Below are positions 18,026-25,850 of a DNA stretch of 64,000 nt, piece after piece. The translations under genes and the position numbers were made by a program. Origin of the DNA: Litchfieldella anticariensis FP35 = DSM 16096 (GTDB lineage Bacteria; Pseudomonadota; Gammaproteobacteria; Pseudomonadales; Halomonadaceae); the NCBI RefSeq assembly GCF_000409775.1, contig NZ_KE332391.1, forward strand, positions 235,766 to 299,765, read 5' to 3'. The notes below the pieces were generated by a model. That model was not told the origin of the DNA, made no database searches, and saw nothing but the letters and a program-made list of their open reading frames with translations. Each line of letters opens with the position of its first letter. Within the stretch, counting starts at the first letter, position 1.

Positions 18026-19339
18026 TCAGCGCTTGGCAATCCGGGCGTCGACAAAAGTGCGATAGTCCTGGGCCACACAATCGGCATAGCTGACCGATAG
18101 CGTCGAGACAACGTCGATGAAGTGTTCCAGACGTCCGTCGAGTCTTGCGCAGACGCTTCGAGCGAAACGTGCTGGGTCATCCTGGTGCAGGGCTCGGGCG
18201 CCACGCAGGTGTTCGCGGGCCAGGATTCGTCCCCAGCGCTTGACCAACCGGCGATAGGGCTTGGCGCCGTCAAGCTTGTGAGTAGGAAAATCCTCCTTGA
18301 ACGGCGAACGCTCGCGCACCGAGAACACCTTATCGCCCAGATGCAGCCAGCCCAAATAGATGTCTGGATGCTCGGCGATGGCGTGGAAAGCAGCAGCGTG
18401 GCGTATCCCCTCATGAGGGAAAGCACGGCGCCAGGCACGTTTCTCCTCGCGGCTCATCAGTCGCCAGGCTTCCGGCGACGTCTGCTCCTTGACGTCGAGG
18501 ATAACGTCGTCGTGTTCCTGGTCGTGCCCACCCTCGATCAGCACATAATAGCGCTCGAGACCCAGCGAGCCGGTACCGGCATCCAGGCGGCGTGCCATGT
18601 CCTTGACCCTGAAGTGGTGCTCCTCTGCCTCGGCAACGGTGCCCCGCAAGGACTGGCGATACTCGTTCTCGATGGCTTTGTGCAACTGACTGGCCAAGTG
18701 CGCCGGCAATCCAGCAAGCTTGTCCGGTCGCTCGGCGAAACACCTGCCGTCATCGGTAAGCCGAGTCCACTTGTCGAGCATCCTGGCCCGACTATGTTGT
18801 CGACTCACCTTCTCCAGAAAGGGTTTCAAGGGCTCCTTGGCGGATTCCAGCGTCACCGCGCCGGGGACTTCGCCGCGCACATGGCCTGCCAACTCGTCGT
18901 GGTAGCTTTCCAACAGCGCTTTGAGGGCCTTGCGAATCCCCTTGCGTGACAAGCCGACATTCTCGCGCGCATCCAGCACCAGGCTGATCGCCAAGCGCCA
19001 GACATCGTACTGGTAGTCACCGATCATCGCATCGTCGAAGTCGTCCATGCCATAACGGATGCTATCGTCATGGTGGCCGTAAGCGCCAAAGTTGTAGGCA
19101 TGGGCGTCACCCTGCAGCCAAGTCTGGGTGTTCGGCAAGCCACCGAACAGAGCGAAGCGCCAGTCGTGCCAGACATCGTCCCAGTAGAGATGATTGGTGC
19201 CACGAAAGAAACGGTATGGCGAGGCTGCAAGCTTGGCGAACTTGACGGCACGATCAGTCTCGGAGAGGTGGGCATTAGCGGTATCGATGGCATCCAGTAC
19301 CTGTCGGGGACGATTATGGTGCGTCAAGGGCTGCGACAT
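18026..19339 (-). CDS. DUF2252 family protein
   Basis: A soluble protein of 437 residues of the DUF2252 family, which has a kinase-like fold; the substrate is unknown to me. Family blocks visible are FFRGTNHLYWDD (about 45-56), WLQGDAHAYNFGAY (about 73-86) and MDDFDDAMIGDYQYDVWRLAISL (about 97-119), the last resembling an aminoglycoside-kinase-type catalytic and metal-binding loop. ILDVKEQTSPEA near 290 and GDKVFSVRERSPFKED near 345 follow. AGGAGA lies about 9 nt before the ATG. It stands alone. Both flanks carry a related 21-bp motif (17933 and 19452) of unknown meaning. Confidence 0.85.
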   Translation of the reverse strand: MSQPLTHHNRPRQVLDAIDTANAHLSETDRAVKFAKLAASPYRFFRGTNHLYWDDVWHDWRFALFGGLPNTQTWLQGDAHAYNFGAYGHHDDSIRYGMDDFDDAMIGDYQYDVWRLAISLVLDARENVGLSRKGIRKALKALLESYHDELAGHVRGEVPGAVTLESAKEPLKPFLEKVSRQHSRARMLDKWTRLTDDGRCFAERPDKLAGLPAHLASQLHKAIENEYRQSLRGTVAEAEEHHFRVKDMARRLDAGTGSLGLERYYVLIEGGHDQEHDDVILDVKEQTSPEAWRLMSREEKRAWRRAFPHEGIRHAAAFHAIAEHPDIYLGWLHLGDKVFSVRERSPFKEDFPTHKLDGAKPYRRLVKRWGRILAREHLRGARALHQDDPARFARSVCARLDGRLEHFIDVVSTLSVSYADCVAQDYRTFVDARIAKR

Positions 19340-19991
19340 GCAGCATGTCTCCTGTAGTTTGGGGGCAAGTCATGCAAGGCGTTTAACATCACCATGATAG
19401 GCGCCAGACTCGGCAGATAATATGACGGAAACATGACAACGCACGGAACCACCATGCAATTTGGGCCATGGTTGCGTGGTGTCACGTGGCTCCATCAATG
19501 GCCCTATCATCTTGGCCTGCACAACGTTCAATGGAAAACAGGGCAAACTGCCGTACATTCTTATGTTCTTGACAAGAGCATTCCATAAGATAATCCAGGC
19601 CATACGACGCAAAAAAAGCGGGAGATAGTCTTCTCCCACCTGTGCATACGGATAGCGCAAGGTCAACAAGGAACGTTGTTAGTGAAAATCTCTACCCTTC
19701 CCGATCAGGTCGACAACGGCCAGATCATCCTGCCGACGTTTCAGCTTCTCTACGCGCGGAACCGTGATCTGGTGCGGCACCTACCCACCGAATGCGGATT
19801 GACCGACACCTTGACCGGTAAACCTCAGGTCATCCCCGGCGTGACCGGGCAATGGCTCACCAATTCCATTCCCGAGACATCAATCGGCTGATATCTCGAC
19901 CGTTGGGAAGAGATACGCAAGAAAGCCAGCCCGACATGACCTGCCCTTTTATCGGCTCATACTGGCTGCAAGAACCATGTGAGGTTACAAG
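19340..19991. other. 652-bp AT-richer intergenic region with an orphan terminator
   Basis: No convincing protein gene is visible. A 71-codon open frame at 19676-19891 (plus) has no recognisable domain and no clear ribosome-binding site. A leftward rho-independent terminator at 19611-19637 has no gene feeding it, which suggests a small leftward RNA initiated between about 19640 and 19990. Base composition is lower in GC than the flanks and merges into the following motor-gene pair. Confidence 0.5.
19611..19637 (-). terminator. orphan leftward rho-independent terminator
   Basis: Read leftward, GGGAGA (19637-19632) pairs with TCTCCC (19625-19620) around a 6-nt loop. GC and a run of seven T follow (A-run 19611-19617). 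No leftward gene ends here, so it may close a small RNA. Confidence 0.65.
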
Positions 19992-20705
19992 ATGAATCCA
20001 GCAGCAACTCTTGAATCGTTCTTGAGAATCCAAGAGGCAGAAGGAGTCACCGTGGTCTTCTTCTGGCTCATCCTGGGCGCCTTCCTGTTGTCACTGTACT
20101 GCTACAAGACAGACCGCATACGCGGCTTTACTCATTATGCTCCGAACCTGCTGACCTCACTTGGCATCCTGGGGACATTCATCGGTATCGTCATCGGCCT
20201 GATGCACTTTGATCCTGCCGATATCGATAACAGTATTACCCTGCTACTCAGCGGCTTGCAGACCGCTTTCATGACCAGCCTGTTTGGCATGGCCTCGGCC
20301 ATTGCCTTCAAGGTGGTAACGACCAGTGTGGGTTTCATGCAACCCAATGCCGTCACGAGTATCAGCCCGCAAGAAGTTGGCCCGGAAGATATCCATGCCA
20401 TTCTGCAGGCGCAGACGGAAATCCTCGCGAAACTCCGTCATGCCATCGCCGGTGACGAGGACGGTTCCCTGGTTTCACAACTGAAGCTGCTGCGATTGGA
20501 CAACCATGACCTTGGCAACAAGCTGGACAGCATCGACAAGAGTAATCAGAAGCAGCTTGGCATCCTGGTCGAGTTGCTTCGCGAGTCCGAGCGTCAAACG
20601 GAGAGATTCGAACAGTTCTCCGTAGATATCGAACATAAGCTGGACGGCCTTCCTGAAAGTTTTTCCAAGTCTCCATCAGTTACCCTACATAAAGAGCCAG
20701 CATGA
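19992..20705 (+). CDS. MotA/TolQ/ExbB-type proton-channel protein, ZorA-like
   Basis: An inner-membrane stator-type protein of 237 residues. Three membrane segments are clear (about 20-37, 53-71, 83-110). The second holds LLTSLGILGTFIGIVIGL, the hallmark of ZorA and related MotA-family proteins; the third holds LLSGLQTAFMTSLFGM. A hydrophilic, probably helical tail of about 125 residues follows. In Zorya anti-phage systems ZorA forms a pentamer around ZorB and has a tail often several hundred residues long, so this is a short-tailed version. GAGG lies 7 nt before the ATG. The OmpA-type partner is next. No ZorC, ZorD or ZorE homologue follows. A defence role is inference. Confidence 0.82.
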   Translation: MNPAATLESFLRIQEAEGVTVVFFWLILGAFLLSLYCYKTDRIRGFTHYAPNLLTSLGILGTFIGIVIGLMHFDPADIDNSITLLLSGLQTAFMTSLFGMASAIAFKVVTTSVGFMQPNAVTSISPQEVGPEDIHAILQAQTEILAKLRHAIAGDEDGSLVSQLKLLRLDNHDLGNKLDSIDKSNQKQLGILVELLRESERQTERFEQFSVDIEHKLDGLPESFSKSPSVTLHKEPA

Positions 20706-20773
20706 CCCATGGTTCATGCCTCTCATGCCAACCGAGCAGTCGGTGGTTGATATCGATGATGGAGAAAGTCGTA

Positions 20774-20812
20774 ATGACAGCCAATAACGGACAATGCCAA
20801 TGGCTCAAATGA
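20774..20812 (+). CDS. possible 12-codon leader ORF coupled to the ZorB-like gene
   Basis: ATG at 20774 has GGAGAAAG at the ideal distance and is followed by 11 sense codons and TGA at 20810-20812. That stop overlaps the ATG at 20809 of the ZorB-like frame (ATGA). The larger gene has no good ribosome-binding site of its own, so translation may depend on termination of this leader. It could equally be a chance open frame; nothing is known of the peptide. Confidence 0.3.
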   Translation: MTANNGQCQWLK

Positions 20813-21522
20813 AGGCATTTTTTGGTCGCGGGAATTCAGGCGGTAGTGGTGAAGAACATCACTGGCTATCGGTTTCCGATCTGATGACCGGCTTGATGAT
20901 GGTGTTTCTGCTCATTTCCATCGCCCTGATGCGCTATGCCCTGATTGAACGTGATCGTATCAAGGAAGTGGCAGTGGCATACCAGGAGAACCAGATTGCC
21001 ATATACGAAAACCTCGTGGATGAGTTCGAAAGAGACCTTGAAAGCTGGGACGCCAATATCAATAAGGACACACTTGCATTCACCTTTCAGTCACCGGAAG
21101 TCTTGTTCGATCGCGGGTCGGCAGATCTTCGACCGAGATTCCAGGAGATACTCGATGACTTCTTCCCTCGCTACCTTGATATCCTTCTCGACTTCTCCAG
21201 CTCGATCGACGAAGTGCGGATAGAAGGTCATACCAGCAGCATCTGGAACACAGAGGCAACTGAGCCCACCGCCTACTTCAACAATATGGCACTATCCCAG
21301 AGCCGGACACGCTCGGTCCTTGAATACCTCTACACAGAAGAGGCCATCGAAAAGTATCGAGACTGGATCAAGGAACACGTTGCGGCCGTCGGCTTTTCTT
21401 CTTCACGTCTCGTGCTGGATGAAGCGGGGCATGAGGACTCCGATAAGTCCAGACGGGTCACTTTCCGCGTGATCACCAATGCCGAAACGCAGATTCGTCA
21501 GATTCTGGATGGTGAATCATGA
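20809..21522 (+). CDS. OmpA/MotB-type protein, ZorB-like
   Basis: A 237-residue single-pass protein. A short cytoplasmic N-terminus precedes one membrane helix (about 23-45) starting SVSDLMTGLMMVFLL; Asp24 corresponds to the proton-carrying Asp of MotB/ZorB. A linker (46-90) leads to an OmpA-like peptidoglycan-binding domain (about 90-230) with FDRGSADLRP, IEGHTSS, MALSQSRTRSVLEYL and SRRVTFRV. The start at 20809 is preferred because the TGA of the leader frame overlaps it; ATGs at 20794 and 20800 are alternatives. With the upstream gene it would make a peptidoglycan-anchored ion-driven motor. No effector gene follows; the next gene, 95 bp on, is a hydrolase. Confidence 0.82.
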   Translation: MKAFFGRGNSGGSGEEHHWLSVSDLMTGLMMVFLLISIALMRYALIERDRIKEVAVAYQENQIAIYENLVDEFERDLESWDANINKDTLAFTFQSPEVLFDRGSADLRPRFQEILDDFFPRYLDILLDFSSSIDEVRIEGHTSSIWNTEATEPTAYFNNMALSQSRTRSVLEYLYTEEAIEKYRDWIKEHVAAVGFSSSRLVLDEAGHEDSDKSRRVTFRVITNAETQIRQILDGES

Positions 21523-21617
21523 TGTGCGATACTGCTCTCTTGCCATGCTGACAGCAACGATCCTCTCCATCGAGGCTCTCTACGGCACGCGTGGAAACAT
21601 GACAACAAGGACCTCCC

Positions 21618-22469
21618 ATGCTCTACCGAGACTTCGCCACCCAGGAACAGATCGACGCCCAGTACGACCCCATGCGTGGTCGCGACAGGGCGGCATTGCT
21701 CGCCGACTGGCAAACGCGTAGTGCGGCGACGCGCTCGCACCTGTCGGTGCGCGAGGATCTGGCCTATGGCCCCTCGTTGGCGGAACGCCTGGACCTGTTC
21801 CCCGCACAACAGGCCAATGCCCCACTGCATGTGTTCTTTCACGGCGGCTACTGGCGTTCGTTGAGTCACAAGGAGTTCTCGTTTGTCGCCGAACGGCTGG
21901 TGGAAGCCGGCATCAATGTGGCGGTAGTGAATTATGCGCTGTGCCCGAGCGTGCCGTTCAGCGAACTGGTGCGCCAGTGCCAAGCATCGCTGGCCTGGCT
22001 ACACCGCCACGCTGGCGAGCTGGGAGTTGATGTGAAGCGCATCACGGTGTCCGGCCATTCAGCAGGAGGCCATTTGTGCGGCATGCTGATGGCGACCGAC
22101 TGGGAAGGGGTATTCGGCTTGCCCAACGACCTGATCAAGGGCGCGCTGGCGATCAGCGGGCTATTCGACCTGCGCCCGTTTCCGTACTCCTGGCTGCAGC
22201 CCAGCCTGCAGCTCACGTGGCGCGAGGTGATGGATTACAGCCCCTTGTTCCTGCCACCGAAGGTCGAAGCCCCAGTGATCCTGACCGCCGGCGGCAAGGA
22301 GCCCGCCGAGTTCGCACGCCAGATGAATGCCTACGCCGAGCATCTGCGCGACCAGGGAATCGAGGTTCATGCGGATCTCAAGGCCGGTGACGATCACTTC
22401 TCGATTCTCGAGCACTACGTTCGTCCCGGTGGCGATTTCATTACCGCCATCGAGCGCTTGAGTCACTGA
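21618..22469 (+). CDS. alpha/beta hydrolase, kynurenine formamidase-like
   Basis: A 283-residue alpha/beta hydrolase. Oxyanion motif HGGYW (75-79), nucleophile elbow GHSAGG (Ser148), a likely acid Asp near residue 220-250 and a catalytic His in DDHFSILEHY near the C-terminus are visible. The HGGYWRSL...VNYALCP pattern matches arylformamidase-type hydrolases that release formate from N-formylkynurenine. The anthranilate operon ends convergently 25 bp away, and tryptophan breakdown through kynurenine makes anthranilate, so the link is plausible. No tryptophan dioxygenase or kynureninase gene is in the window, and a general esterase role remains possible. Confidence 0.72.
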   Translation: MLYRDFATQEQIDAQYDPMRGRDRAALLADWQTRSAATRSHLSVREDLAYGPSLAERLDLFPAQQANAPLHVFFHGGYWRSLSHKEFSFVAERLVEAGINVAVVNYALCPSVPFSELVRQCQASLAWLHRHAGELGVDVKRITVSGHSAGGHLCGMLMATDWEGVFGLPNDLIKGALAISGLFDLRPFPYSWLQPSLQLTWREVMDYSPLFLPPKVEAPVILTAGGKEPAEFARQMNAYAEHLRDQGIEVHADLKAGDDHFSILEHYVRPGGDFITAIERLSH

Positions 22470-22494
22470 GATACGGCAGCCAGGACATGATGAC

Positions 22495-22908
22495 TCAGCG
22501 CTGCGGCACCACGGCGGTGGCTTCGATCTCGACCTTGGCACGGTCCTCGATCAGGTCTGCCACCTGGACCATGGTCATCGCCGGGAAGTGCTTGCCCAGC
22601 ACGGCTCGATAAGCGCTGCCCACTTCCTTGAGACGCGCCAGGTATTCGCGCTTGTCGGTGATGTACCAGGTCAGCCGCACGATGTGCTCGGGTCGGGCCT
22701 CAGCCTCGTCCAACACGGCGACGATGTTCTCCAATGCCTGACGGATCTGCGCGACGAAGTCGTCGCTCTCGAAGACCTGATCCTGATTCCAACCAATCTG
22801 GCCACCCACGAACAACAAGCGGCCTTCCGCCAGCATGCCGTTCGCATAGCCCACGGCGGGTTTCCAATTGGCAGGGTGCAACAACTCATGGGCCTTGAGT
22901 AATGTCAT
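22495..22908 (-). CDS. RidA/YjgF-family imine/enamine deaminase
   Basis: A 137-residue member of the RidA family, trimeric proteins that hydrolyse enamines and imines. Motifs visible are GYANGMLAEGRLLFVGGQIGWN, QALENIVAVLDEAEA and HIVRLTWYITDKREYLA (with the conserved Arg that binds carboxylates), and the C-terminal VQVADLIEDRAKVEIEATAV with its conserved Glu. It is the last gene of the 2-aminobenzoate operon, 11 bp after the thioesterase gene. The dearomatised product of that pathway is a 2-amino-ene (enamine) CoA ester, so a dedicated deaminase step is an attractive inference. Confidence 0.88.
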   Translation of the reverse strand: MTLLKAHELLHPANWKPAVGYANGMLAEGRLLFVGGQIGWNQDQVFESDDFVAQIRQALENIVAVLDEAEARPEHIVRLTWYITDKREYLARLKEVGSAYRAVLGKHFPAMTMVQVADLIEDRAKVEIEATAVVPQR

Positions 22909-22919
22909 GGCAAAGGTCC

Positions 22920-23327
22920 TTATGCAAGCTCGGAGACAAGACGCTGACGCATGGCATCAGGCCAGGGGATGGGGCGGCCGCTATCCATGTCGACGAACAC
23001 CAAGGTCGACTGGCAGCTTAGGCGGGCTTCATCCCCACAACAGGCACGAATGGAAAGCGTCAGACTGGTCGTACCCACTGCCGTCGGCTCCAGGCTGAAC
23101 TCCAGTTCGTCACCAAGGTGGCTAGGTGCATGAAAATGGGTCTCGATCGATACGGTGGGTACCCCGACGTGACGCTCGACATGCATGGCCCGGAAATCGA
23201 CCTCCACCACCTCGGCGAAATAGTCCTCGATCACCGAATTGATCATCTCGAAGTAACGCGGATAGAAGACGATGGCCGCCGGATCGCAATGCTGAAAGCG
23301 TACCTTGCGCCGCGTGATGTATGGCAT
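22920..23327 (-). CDS. acyl-CoA thioesterase, 4-hydroxybenzoyl-CoA thioesterase family
   Basis: Hot-dog-fold thioesterase of 135 residues. The catalytic motif CDPAAIVFYPRYFEMIN (about 14-30) carries the Asp of the 4-hydroxybenzoyl-CoA thioesterase/YbgC group, and THFHAPSHLGDELE follows. It lies between livF and ridA in the same operon. A likely job is release of CoA from stalled aromatic or alicyclic thioesters of the anthranilate pathway; the true substrate cannot be read from sequence. Confidence 0.85.
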   Translation of the reverse strand: MPYITRRKVRFQHCDPAAIVFYPRYFEMINSVIEDYFAEVVEVDFRAMHVERHVGVPTVSIETHFHAPSHLGDELEFSLEPTAVGTTSLTLSIRACCGDEARLSCQSTLVFVDMDSGRPIPWPDAMRQRLVSELA

Positions 23328-23385
23328 GTGATCTCCTTCACCGGGGTGAAAACCGCCCTTTGCTTGGCGACTTTTCGGGCAAATG

Positions 23386-24066
23386 CTATACGCCTAAGTA
23401 GCGATCGCGGATACCTTCGTCGAGCTCGCCGGGCAGCCCGCTCCAGGCGGTGCGCCCCTTTTCCAGGATGGTGCAGCGATCGACCAGTGGCAGTAGCTCG
23501 GAAAGCGACTTGTCGACGATCAGCGTCGACTGCCCCTGTTGCTTGAGGGTGTGGATGGCCATCCAGATTTCCTTGCGAATCACCGGGGCCAGGCCCTCGG
23601 TGGCTTCATCGAGCACCAGCAGGCGTGGGTTGGTCATCAACGCCCGGCCGATGGCTAGCATTTGTTGCTCGCCGCCCGACAAGGTTTGCGCCGACTGTTG
23701 GGCACGCTCGGCCAGGCGCGGGAACAGCCGCTCGACTTGGGTCAGGTCCCACTGACCAGGACGTGCGGTGGCGACCAGGTTCTCGCGTACCGTCAGATTG
23801 GGAAAGCAACGACGCCCCTCCGGCACCAGCCCCAACCCCAAACGCGCGATACGATAGGACGGCAGCTTACGCAGGTCGCGAGATTCAAACTCGATGGTGC
23901 CACTGGCGGCTGGCGTCAGACCGAACAGCGAGCGAATGGTGGTGGTCTTGCCCATGCCATTACGGCCCATCAACGCCACCATTTCGCCCTCGCCGATCTC
24001 GAGGTCGACCCCGAACAGCGCTTGGGAAGGACCGTAGAAGGTTTCGATACCAGCGATGCTCAGCAT
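23386..24066 (-). CDS. livF: branched-chain-type ABC transporter ATPase (LivF family)
   Basis: Second ATPase of the LivHMGF-type importer (226 aa). It has Walker A GRNGMGKTT, Q-loop, the signature LSGGEQQMLAIGRAL, Walker B LLVLDEATEGLAP and a switch His region. The start at 24066 follows the livG stop by one base; an in-frame extension to 24126 is inside livG and not credible. Placement in the anthranilate operon suggests that the importer takes up 2-aminobenzoate or a related aromatic acid rather than leucine. Confidence 0.92.
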   Translation of the reverse strand: MLSIAGIETFYGPSQALFGVDLEIGEGEMVALMGRNGMGKTTTIRSLFGLTPAASGTIEFESRDLRKLPSYRIARLGLGLVPEGRRCFPNLTVRENLVATARPGQWDLTQVERLFPRLAERAQQSAQTLSGGEQQMLAIGRALMTNPRLLVLDEATEGLAPVIRKEIWMAIHTLKQQGQSTLIVDKSLSELLPLVDRCTILEKGRTAWSGLPGELDEGIRDRYLGV

Positions 24067-24067
24067 G

Positions 24068-24811
24068 TCAGTCCCCCAGGTAAGCTTCACGAACCAACGG
24101 ATTGGCGCGGATTTCATCGCTGACACCGTGCGCGATCATCTGCCCCGCCACCAGCACGGAGATACGATCGGCCAGGCGGAACACGGCGTCCATGTCATGC
24201 TCGATCAGCAGGATCGGCACTTCATGCTTGAGTTCTTCGAGCAGTTCGGTAAGCCGCGCGGAGCCTTCCGGTCCCAGTCCGGCCATGGGTTCGTCGAGCA
24301 ACAGGGCACGCGGCTTCAACGCCAGCGCACAGGCCACTTCCACCTGGCGACGCTCGCCATGGGAAAGCTCCGACACCGGCGTCTCGGCACGCGACTCGAG
24401 CTGCATTCGCGCGATGGCCGCGCGTGCCGGCTCCACAAGGCTGGCGTCGCGATGCACCGGCTTCCAGAAGCGAAAGCTGTGCCCCTGCAAGCCCTGCACG
24501 GCAATCATCACGTTACGCAGCACCGACAACGAATCGGCCAGTGAGGAGACCTGAAAGCTGCGTCCCAGACCGCGCCGTGCCCGTTGCGCCACGCTGAGCG
24601 CGGTGATGTTCTCACCGGCCAGTTGGACCTTGCCCCGGTCGGGCGTCAGATGGCCGGTAATCTGACCGATCAGCGTCGACTTGCCGGCACCGTTGGGACC
24701 AATCAAGGCATGGATTTCTCCCGCCCTGAGGTCGAGCGAGATATCCTGGGTGGCCTGCAGTGCACCGAAGCTCTTGTGAAGATGGCTGAGCGTCAGCACA
24801 GCATCACTCAT
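24068..24811 (-). CDS. livG: branched-chain-type ABC transporter ATPase (LivG family)
   Basis: First ATPase of the importer (247 aa) with Walker A GPNGAGKST, signature LSHGERRQVEVACAL, Walker B ALLLDEPMAGLGPE and the switch motif LLIEHDMDAVF. The C-terminal VREAYLGD is typical of LivG. Its start overlaps the end of livM by 8 bp and its stop is one base from the livF start, so the genes are translationally coupled. Confidence 0.93.
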   Translation of the reverse strand: MSDAVLTLSHLHKSFGALQATQDISLDLRAGEIHALIGPNGAGKSTLIGQITGHLTPDRGKVQLAGENITALSVAQRARRGLGRSFQVSSLADSLSVLRNVMIAVQGLQGHSFRFWKPVHRDASLVEPARAAIARMQLESRAETPVSELSHGERRQVEVACALALKPRALLLDEPMAGLGPEGSARLTELLEELKHEVPILLIEHDMDAVFRLADRISVLVAGQMIAHGVSDEIRANPLVREAYLGD

Positions 24812-25850
24812 GACGCGCCCTCCCCGCCAGCAGCCCCATTACGCCACCGCGGGCGAACAGCACCACGAACAGCAGCACCAACCCGAGGAACAGCAGCCAG
24901 TATTCGGTCAGCCCGCCGAGCAGGGTTTCCATCAGCACGAACAGTATGGCCCCGGAGAGCGGGCCATAGAGCCGGCCGACACCGCCCAGGATGACGATGA
25001 CCATGATCTCGCCGGAGCGATGCCAACTGAGCATGCTCGGCCCGACGAAGCCGTTGAGATCGGCGAACAACGCGCCGGCCAGGCCGGTGATCACCGCCGA
25101 GATCACGAATGCCACCAGGCGGATTGGATAGGGGGCGATGCCGGCGGTAGCCAGCCGGGTTTCGTTGATCCGTGCCATGCTCAGCGCCGCCCCGAAACGT
25201 GATTGCATCAGCCGTGCGGTAATCGCCAGAGCCAGCACCAGTGCCACGAAACAGATCAGGAAGAAGCTCAGCGGATCGTTGCTATCGAGCCCGGGAAACT
25301 GGTTACGCAGGTAGATCGGCAACCCGTCCTCACCGCCATAGGTCGGCCAGGAGACGGCGAAGTAATAGATCATCTGCGCGAACGCCAGGGTGATCATGAT
25401 GAAGTACACCCCGGAGGTACGCAGCGAAATCGACCCGATCGCTAGCGCCAGCACGGCGCATGCCAGCATCGCCGCAGGCCAGATCACCAGCAAGTTGTCG
25501 GTGCCCGTCATTGTGACGGGCCAGCTCAGCACCGGTGTCATGTCGAAGGCGTGAAAAGCGCTGATGCCGGCGACATAGCCACCCAACCCGAAGAAGGCGG
25601 CGTGGCCAAAACTGATCATGCCGCCATAGCCGATCGCCAGATTGAGCCCCACCGCCGCCATCGCCACGATCGCGATACGGGTTGCCAGGTTGACGTAGTA
25701 GACCTCGCCCAAGGCATTGGCGATCACCGGCGCCACCAGCAGCAAGCCGAGCAGCGTCCAGTTGACCCAGGTTTCGCGGTGAATCCGCGGCACCGTCACC
25801 GGCGCCACTCCTGGCGTCTTGTCAAACGCGCCCTTGTGTAATCTAGTCAT
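24804..25850 (-). CDS. livM: branched-chain-type ABC transporter permease (LivM family)
   Basis: Polytopic inner-membrane permease of 348 residues. The LivM hallmarks are GLNLAIGYGGMISFGHAAFFGLGGYVAGI near residue 70, GSISLRTSGVYFIMITLAFAQM, and the EAA-like cytoplasmic loop MARINETRLATAGI. ATG at 25850 is preferred; a TTG nine bases upstream is in frame but unlikely. It overlaps the end of livH by 8 bp and livG by 8 bp. Confidence 0.92.
   Translation of the reverse strand: MTRLHKGAFDKTPGVAPVTVPRIHRETWVNWTLLGLLLVAPVIANALGEVYYVNLATRIAIVAMAAVGLNLAIGYGGMISFGHAAFFGLGGYVAGISAFHAFDMTPVLSWPVTMTGTDNLLVIWPAAMLACAVLALAIGSISLRTSGVYFIMITLAFAQMIYYFAVSWPTYGGEDGLPIYLRNQFPGLDSNDPLSFFLICFVALVLALAITARLMQSRFGAALSMARINETRLATAGIAPYPIRLVAFVISAVITGLAGALFADLNGFVGPSMLSWHRSGEIMVIVILGGVGRLYGPLSGAILFVLMETLLGGLTEYWLLFLGLVLLFVVLFARGGVMGLLAGRARHE

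Noticed and set aside
19676-19891. 71-codon rightward frame upstream of the ZorA-like gene
   Set aside because: No domain, no clear ribosome-binding site and no family recognised. It was kept only as part of the gap description.
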